A DNA stretch of 9,637 nt, taken from positions 1 to 9,637 of the forward strand of contig CAYLOC010000132.1 in assembly GCA_964385195.1 (NCBI GenBank). The letters run 5' to 3'. The notes under the pieces are model-generated. The model searched no databases, was not told where the DNA came from, and saw nothing but the letters and a program-made list of their open reading frames with translations. The position numbers and the translations under genes were made by a program. Positions 5,170-9,637 of this stretch are shown here, piece after piece (the first letter of the stretch is position 1; every line of letters begins with the position of its first letter). This stretch comes from CAYLOC01 sp964385195. GTDB taxonomy: Bacteria > Actinomycetota > Actinomycetes > Propionibacteriales > Nocardioidaceae.

Positions 5170-7653
5170 CACGCGCTCCACGTGATGGCCGCCTCCGCGA
5201 GAGGACAAGTCGTATTCGACCACCCATAACTTGTTGCCGACGACGACGCCGTCGACGATCGCCTGACCCCCCGACTTCGATGCGTAGTGCAGCTCTAGGT
5301 CGATGCGCTTCCAATGCAGGCCGTCCTGTGAGGTCCATGCGGCGGCGTCGCTTGTTGCCTTCGGCCCGGTCTCGCCGACGGAAAGAAAGCCGTGAGGGAT
5401 CCTGAGCACCGTTCCGCTGGACTGCTGACCCCCCATGGGCTTGCTGTGCTTCCAGGTCTTGCCGTTGTCATGGGAGACCCAGCTCATCCAGGACGAGTGG
5501 CCCGGCTCGGGTTCCCAGGAGCCGGTAGCCACCAGCGTGCGGTCGGTGCGTACCAGGCTGTTGATGTGCACCCACGTCGTATGGGCAGGGACGGGCAACT
5601 TCTGCGGAAGATGCCAGTGTCTTCCGTCGGGGCTCTTCCAGACGGCCGGGCGTGGTCCCTGGCCGTTGTCGACGGTACCGGCTGCCACGAACCCCGCGGA
5701 GGTGTGAACGACGCGGCTGAGTTGGATCCCACCGTTCTCGGCACTGTAGAAGGCTTTCCACAACGGCCGGTGCTCGTACCGGTCGTTGCCAACCGGCTTG
5801 ACTTTGGAGTAGCCCGTTGCCTTTGTCCATGTCTTGCCGTTCTTGCTGAACCAGGCCGCGCCATCAACGTGGCCGTTCTCCTCTAGTTGTCCCACCATGA
5901 CCCAGCCGTCGGGGCCGGATGCGATGTCGATGGGGTAGTAGTTCCCGTACTTGTTGGTGATCGCGGGGTCAAATGCCGGTGAGCGGTGTCGGCGCCAGTG
6001 CTGATCGTCCTTCTTCGTCCACAGCTCCGCCAACCGCCCGCGCGGAAGTACGCCGACGGATCCGGCGATGGCGAGAGAACCGTCCGGAGACACAGAGACC
6101 GCAGTCGGAAACAGGTCGGACACCGGTGCGGACAGGCCCGGCAACAACGCCGGTGCGCTCGGCGTACCGGGGCCGACCCGCCATACCAACCCTTCATTGC
6201 CCGAATAGCCGACGACCACCATCGAGCGGCCCTTCCGCGCTACGTCGACGATGGTGACCGGTGGTTTCCCGCCTGTCGCTGCCCCCGGAAGGTGAATGGC
6301 ATGGACGCCCCCTCGGGTCACCCGCCACACCATGGGCGCGGCGGTTCCACTTGCGGAACTGGAGCCGACGAGCACGACGCTGTTCCCGGAGGACGCAGCG
6401 GAGTTGATGGACTGGTCACCCTTGGCCGCCAGGGTGTCGTCGTGCCGCATGGTCAAGGAGTCAAGGCGTGAGCCCGTCGCAACGACGACATCATCTCCGA
6501 AGTGAGACGTCTCTCCGGTTACCACCCACATACCGTCGACGCGGGAGACGGTTCCCCCGTAGTCGTCGTGGGCGGTCCCGAGCACCTTTGGCTCAGCCAG
6601 GGTCCGCCAGGCTGCGCCCTGCTTGCCGCCGGTGAGGATGACGCCGTCCCACTTCTCGCCGGAACCGTTGCCGCTGGCACCGGCGTAGAACGTCCCGTCT
6701 ACGACGGACATACCCGTCAGGTACGCGCGATAGTCCCCGGCGAGGTCCCGCGCGGTGGGGACTTGATGCCACGTCTTGCCACCGTCGGTAGAACGCCAGA
6801 TGACGATGCGGTTCGGTTGCTCGTTATCGGTGTTGTCTTCACGTCCTCCAGCAAGGATGACCAGGTCACCCTTGGCCTCGATCCTCGACACGTACATCGA
6901 GCCTGGGAACACTTCCAGCCCGAGGTCGGTGGTTGAATGGCGAGTCCAGGAGTGACCGTCAGCGCTGGTCCAGATCACCAGGGAGTTCTGCGAGTTTCCG
7001 TGGTTGACCGAGTTGGTTCCGGCAGCGATGTAACCGGAGGGGGTAGCGGTCACAGCCCCGATCGAGTCGCCGTTGCCGAATACGGCGCGATGGGTACGGA
7101 GGCGGTGCCAGGTCTGACCGTTCTTACTCGTCCATACCACCGGGCGCTGCCCTGCGCCGACCGCCACGAAACCGTGCTTGCCGTGGGTGACCGCTATGGC
7201 GTGCTCGAACGGACCGGCGTGGCGCAGTGAAGCCGACGTTACTCGGCCCCGATGCCATGTCTTGCCCGCATCGGCGCTGACAAGGAACAGCGGGCGGGTG
7301 ACGTTGTCGGACTGGTCCTCGCCCACGGCGACGACTCGCCGGCCAGCCGCAGCGACGTCGTAGAGCCATTGCGGGGTCAGATCGCCGACGTGTCGGCCGC
7401 GGAGTGCGGCGGCCGGCACGGTGAGATCCCAGTCAGGTTTCGTGCGGCTGGAAGCGTCACTGTCTGGACCGGCGGATGGGGTGGACGACTGCGTGGGTGA
7501 TGTGGTGGGTGACGGCTGCGGGCTGGTCGGCGTGGGTGACGTCGACACCGGCGCTGACTGCGTGTCCGCGGATGGGGCAGTTGAGGTGCACGCGGCGCAG
7601 GCCAGGATGACAATGCCGGCGCCACACATCGCCGTTCGCGATCGGAAGGTCAT
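5152..7653 (-). CDS. Predicted secreted lipoprotein with about nine Asp-box (BNR/sialidase-type) beta-propeller repeats
   Basis: An 833-residue protein. The signal peptide has basic residues (TFRSRT), a hydrophobic core and a Cys at 19 or 22 (VILAC or ACAAC) suited to lipid attachment. A Thr/Ser/Pro-rich linker (about 23-70) then leads to a long beta-rich region. Asp-box motifs (SxDxGxTW type) occur near 126, 175, 229, 288, 546, 602, 673, 727 and 774, about 47-71 residues apart. The one at 546 (TKKDDQHW) is degenerate. The stretch 296-545 lacks clear boxes but reads like propeller strands, so one or two propellers are likely. Asp-boxes are structural turns and do not prove sialidase activity; I see no clear sialidase FRIP motif or arginine triad. 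The start at 7653 has AGGGA six bases upstream; an ATG at 7710 would put 19 extra polar residues before the signal. Sampled rows have lower GC than the neighbouring genes. Function unknown; surface binding or glycan recognition is possible. Confidence 0.85.
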   Translation of the reverse strand: MTFRSRTAMCGAGIVILACAACTSTAPSADTQSAPVSTSPTPTSPQPSPTTSPTQSSTPSAGPDSDASSRTKPDWDLTVPAAALRGRHVGDLTPQWLYDVAAAGRRVVAVGEDQSDNVTRPLFLVSADAGKTWHRGRVTSASLRHAGPFEHAIAVTHGKHGFVAVGAGQRPVVWTSKNGQTWHRLRTHRAVFGNGDSIGAVTATPSGYIAAGTNSVNHGNSQNSLVIWTSADGHSWTRHSTTDLGLEVFPGSMYVSRIEAKGDLVILAGGREDNTDNEQPNRIVIWRSTDGGKTWHQVPTARDLAGDYRAYLTGMSVVDGTFYAGASGNGSGEKWDGVILTGGKQGAAWRTLAEPKVLGTAHDDYGGTVSRVDGMWVVTGETSHFGDDVVVATGSRLDSLTMRHDDTLAAKGDQSINSAASSGNSVVLVGSSSASGTAAPMVWRVTRGGVHAIHLPGAATGGKPPVTIVDVARKGRSMVVVGYSGNEGLVWRVGPGTPSAPALLPGLSAPVSDLFPTAVSVSPDGSLAIAGSVGVLPRGRLAELWTKKDDQHWRRHRSPAFDPAITNKYGNYYPIDIASGPDGWVMVGQLEENGHVDGAAWFSKNGKTWTKATGYSKVKPVGNDRYEHRPLWKAFYSAENGGIQLSRVVHTSAGFVAAGTVDNGQGPRPAVWKSPDGRHWHLPQKLPVPAHTTWVHINSLVRTDRTLVATGSWEPEPGHSSWMSWVSHDNGKTWKHSKPMGGQQSSGTVLRIPHGFLSVGETGPKATSDAAAWTSQDGLHWKRIDLELHYASKSGGQAIVDGVVVGNKLWVVEYDLSSRGGGHHVERVDVPTP

Positions 7654-7659
7654 ATTACG

Positions 7660-7664
7660 TCCCT
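7660..7664 (-). promoter_or_regulatory. Ribosome binding site fixing the lipoprotein start
   Basis: On the minus strand AGGGA lies six bases before the ATG at 7653-7651. The next upstream ATG (7710-7708) would add residues ahead of the signal peptide, so the site decides in favour of 7653. Confidence 0.6.
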
Positions 7665-7687
7665 GTTTGACCGGATAGATCGAATTG

Positions 7688-7715
7688 AGGGTAGCAAGGG
7701 AACAGCTCATGTAAG
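7688..7715 (-). promoter_or_regulatory. Candidate promoter of the Asp-box lipoprotein gene
   Basis: Read on the minus strand, CTTACA (7715-7710) is followed after 16 bases by TACCCT (7693-7688), a plausible -35/-10 pair. It would give a short leader of about 28 bases carrying the AGGGA ribosome site. It overlaps the region just upstream of the divergent kinase promoter. This is a weak consensus match. Confidence 0.3.
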
Positions 7716-7734
7716 AGCACGCAAGGTTCGGCCA

Positions 7735-7740
7735 TAATCT
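7735..7740 (+). promoter_or_regulatory. Candidate -10 hexamer (TAATCT) for a leaderless kinase mRNA
   Basis: TAATCT, the closest match to TATAAT-type -10 sites among those seen here, ends five bases before GTG 7746. Transcription would begin at or just before the start codon, and no ribosome site is present. The shared 92-base region with the divergent gene also holds a direct repeat, GCAAGG (7694-7699 and 7721-7726), and a small inverted repeat, GCTC-N6-GAGC (7705-7718), which could be regulator sites. Confidence 0.5.
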
Positions 7741-7745
7741 GCGGT

Positions 7746-8714
7746 GTGTTTGCTGTGATCGGAGAGGCCCTGATCGACCTGGTCGAGGACAGGTCGGGCG
7801 CCGAGAGACCGGACCGGTCGACGTACACCGCGCTGCCGGCGGGAAGCCCGTTGAACATCGCGGTCGGACTCCGTCGTCTTGAGTGCCCTACGGCACTGCT
7901 CGCTCGGTTCTCATCGAGCGCCCTTGGAGCTCAGATCCGACGGTACGCCGAGCGGTGCGACCTGGACCTCAGCACCAGTGTGGACGCGGCCGAGCCAGCC
8001 ACGCTGGCGTTCGCGTCTCTGGATGCGCAGGGGAAGAGCACCTATGACTTCTACGCCGAGGGGACGGCGGACTGGGGCTGGCAGCCGGAGGAGTTTCAAC
8101 TGCCTCCGTCGGTGCGCGTCGTCCAAGCCGGATCGCTGACCTCTTGGATGGATCCCGGGGCCGGGCGCCTCGCCGACTGGTGGGAGCGCCTCGCCGCGGC
8201 GGGAGAGCATCTGCTCAGTTACGACCCGAACGTGCGCACCACCCTCGGGGGCGGCCGTTCCCGCGTGGCGCCGAAGGTGGAGCGAATGGTGGCGGCGTCG
8301 CATCTGGTCAAGGCAAGTGATGACGACTTGGCCTTCCTCTACCCGGGAGAGCCTCTCGCCGACGTCGCTGCACGGTGGCTCGGAACGGGACCACGGCTGG
8401 TCGTGGTCACCCGAGGGGCCAACGGATGCCTCGCGTTCACGGCCGCCATGGAGCCGGTGACTCGACCGGCAGTTCCGGTCGAGGTTGTCGACACGATCGG
8501 TGCCGGCGACGCGTTCGCCTCGGGACTGCTCTCCGGGCTCGTCGATGCCGGGATCGACCAGCCCGATGCCTTGGCTGCAGCCGACGGCGCAGCGATCAGC
8601 GCCGCGGTGGAGCGTGCCCTGCTGGTGTCCGCGCTGACGTGCGAGCGTGCGGGGGCGCGTCCCCCGACACGGTCTGAGCTGCGGGCAGCCGAAGGCCGAC
8701 GCACCACGCGGTGA
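7746..8714 (+). CDS. PfkB-family carbohydrate kinase (fructokinase-like)
   Basis: A 322-residue cytoplasmic sugar kinase of the ribokinase/PfkB fold. The N-terminal FAVIGEALIDLVED (2-15) is the family's first strand. AGSPLNIAVGLRRLE (32-46) matches the substrate-binding GG-x-x-N-x-A region. SYDPNVR (158-164), KASDDD (189-194) and VTRGANG (221-227) follow. The second family signature, DTIGAGDAFASGLL (249-262), holds the anion-hole glycines and the catalytic base Asp255. Overall layout and length fit fructokinases, which phosphorylate fructose with ATP, but other sugars or nucleosides are possible. The GTG start falls immediately before the first conserved strand and is preceded by TAATCT, so a leaderless mRNA is likely. 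The gene diverges from the lipoprotein gene across a 92-base region, and menB follows 22 bases downstream with its own promoter-like element. There is no adjacent sugar transporter or regulator in view. Confidence 0.92.
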   Translation: MFAVIGEALIDLVEDRSGAERPDRSTYTALPAGSPLNIAVGLRRLECPTALLARFSSSALGAQIRRYAERCDLDLSTSVDAAEPATLAFASLDAQGKSTYDFYAEGTADWGWQPEEFQLPPSVRVVQAGSLTSWMDPGAGRLADWWERLAAAGEHLLSYDPNVRTTLGGGRSRVAPKVERMVAASHLVKASDDDLAFLYPGEPLADVAARWLGTGPRLVVVTRGANGCLAFTAAMEPVTRPAVPVEVVDTIGAGDAFASGLLSGLVDAGIDQPDALAAADGAAISAAVERALLVSALTCERAGARPPTRSELRAAEGRRTTR

Positions 8715-8723
8715 CATCCGGCA

Positions 8724-8729
8724 TATCCT
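8724..8729 (+). promoter_or_regulatory. Candidate -10 hexamer (TATCCT) for menB
   Basis: TATCCT fits TANNNT and ends seven bases before the menB ATG at 8737, so transcription would start at or next to the ATG. It lies in the 22-base gap after the kinase stop. Read-through from the kinase is also possible. No clear -35 is seen. Confidence 0.45.
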
Positions 8730-8736
8730 GCTCGGC

Positions 8737-9637
8737 ATGGCCGTCTCCGCGTTGTTCGACGAAACCGCCTGGGTCCAGGTGGACGGGTTCACCGACCTCA
8801 CCGACATCACCTACCATCGCGCGGCTGGGCTCGGTGCGGTGCGGATCGCGTTCAACCGGCCGGAGGTCCGCAACGCATTCCGGCCGCACACCGTCGACGA
8901 GCTCGCGCGCTGCCTGGAGCATGCCCGGGTCTCCTCCGATGTCGGCTGCGTCCTGCTGACCGGCAACGGGCCGTCGCCCAAGGACGGCGGATGGGCGTTC
9001 TGCTCCGGAGGCGACCAGCGGATCCGCGGACCGCAGGGCTACCAGTACGCCGAGGGCGACACCGCAGAGAGCGTGGACCGTGCGCGGCTCGGTCGGCTGC
9101 ACATCCTGGAGTGCCAACGGCTCATCCGTTTCATGCCGAAGGTAGTGATCGCGGTCGTCCCCGGGTGGGCTGCCGGAGGCGGCCACAGCCTGCACGTGGT
9201 CTGTGACCTCACTCTGGCCTCGGCCGAGCACGCCCGGTTCAAGCAGACCGATGCCGATGTGGCCTCCTTCGACGGCGGGTACGGCTCGGCGTACCTTGCG
9301 CGGCAGGTGGGGCAGAAGTTCGCGCGGGAGATCTTCTTCCTCGGTGACGAGTACGACGCCGACGCGGCGCACCGGATGGGGATGGTCAACGCCGTCGTCC
9401 CGCATGCCGAACTGGAGTCGACGGCCCTGGACTGGGCGCGGCGGATCACCGCGAAGTCCCCGACCGCGATCCGGATGCTGAAGTACGGCTTCAACCTGCT
9501 TGATGACGGCCTTGTCGGGCAGCAGCTGTTCGCCGGCGAAACGACCCGTCTCGCCTACGGAACCGAGGAGGCCGCCGAGGGCCGCGACGCGTTCTTGGCC
9601 AAGCGGGCCCCGGACTGGTCGCCGTACCCCTGGTACT
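8737..9637 (+). CDS. menB: 1,4-dihydroxy-2-naphthoyl-CoA synthase MenB (3' end just beyond window)
   Basis: A crotonase-fold enzyme of menaquinone synthesis: it closes the second ring of o-succinylbenzoyl-CoA to give 1,4-dihydroxy-2-naphthoyl-CoA in the cytoplasm. The frame is open for 300 codons to the window edge and ends ...WSPYPWY; family members usually end in one more Phe, so only one residue and the stop should be missing. Key features are DGFTDLTDITYHR (16-28), the oxyanion-hole segment FCSGGDQRIRG (88-98), PGWAAGGGHSLHVVCDL (142-158) and FKQTDADVASFDGGYGS (168-184). As I recall the Mycobacterium tuberculosis enzyme, its catalytic Asp185, Ser190 and Tyr287 fall at Asp172, Ser177 and Tyr274 here, all with the same offset of 13. 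That marks the Asp-dependent rather than the bicarbonate-dependent type. TATCCT at 8724 suggests a leaderless start at this ATG. No other men gene is in view. Confidence 0.96.
   Translation, partial: MAVSALFDETAWVQVDGFTDLTDITYHRAAGLGAVRIAFNRPEVRNAFRPHTVDELARCLEHARVSSDVGCVLLTGNGPSPKDGGWAFCSGGDQRIRGPQGYQYAEGDTAESVDRARLGRLHILECQRLIRFMPKVVIAVVPGWAAGGGHSLHVVCDLTLASAEHARFKQTDADVASFDGGYGSAYLARQVGQKFAREIFFLGDEYDADAAHRMGMVNAVVPHAELESTALDWARRITAKSPTAIRMLKYGFNLLDDGLVGQQLFAGETTRLAYGTEEAAEGRDAFLAKRAPDWSPYPWY

Noticed and set aside
5392..5886. Plus-strand frames inside the lipoprotein gene (also 5986-6471 and 6502-7230)
   Set aside because: Opposite a gene with repeated Asp-box motifs; the plus-strand translations have no recognisable domain.
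7654..7710. Start of the lipoprotein at ATG 7710
   Set aside because: It would place 19 residues ahead of the signal peptide; the ATG at 7653 has a ribosome site and begins the signal directly.
8738..9494. Short plus- and minus-strand frames overlapping menB
   Set aside because: The frame from ATG 8737 is unbroken to the window end and matches MenB along its whole length; the others are shadows.

Overview
The window is GC-rich, with mostly G or C at third codon positions. It carries an actinobacterial-type MenB, a fused ThrE-type exporter, a soluble bacterial P450 and several start codons that look leaderless, all of which point to a high-GC actinomycete. I cannot place it to genus. No rRNA, tRNA, CRISPR array, insertion sequence or phage gene is visible. 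Genes fill the window: no gene-free stretch reaches 300 bases, and the longest gaps are about 140 bases (634-774 and 3013-3151).

Layout. 1-633 (+) is the C-terminal third of an M13 zinc metallopeptidase. 775-1665 (+) is a PAP2/Aur1-type membrane phosphatase or phosphotransferase, followed 9 bases later by a ThrE-family threonine/serine exporter (1675-3012); the junction carries a 13-bp tandem duplication. After a 139-base gap rich in competing inverted repeats comes a cytochrome P450 (3152-4453, GTG start, good ribosome site). A GNAT acetyltransferase (4529-5143) follows. It converges on a long minus-strand gene (5152-7653) for a lipoprotein with about nine Asp-box (sialidase/BNR-type) repeats. 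The two convergent genes share a hairpin that spans both stop codons. Divergent from the lipoprotein gene is a PfkB-family sugar kinase (7746-8714). Last is menB (8737 to the window end), which encodes 1,4-dihydroxy-2-naphthoyl-CoA synthase of menaquinone synthesis and is complete except for its last codon or two.

How the genes relate. Only PAP2-ThrE looks like a tight operon. The others appear to be single transcription units: GNAT, the kinase and menB each have a TANNNT -10-like hexamer 5-7 bases before the start codon, as expected for leaderless mRNAs. No shared pathway links the set. The P450 has no ferredoxin or reductase beside it, and the only menaquinone gene visible is menB.

No clearly new multi-gene system is present. 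The points most worth a second look are the leader before the P450 (a possible 27-codon ORF with GTGA overlap, plus mutually exclusive stems reaching the ribosome site), the 13-bp duplication that appears to have broken an ATGA overlap between PAP2 and ThrE, the series of leaderless starts, and the lower-GC Asp-box lipoprotein gene.
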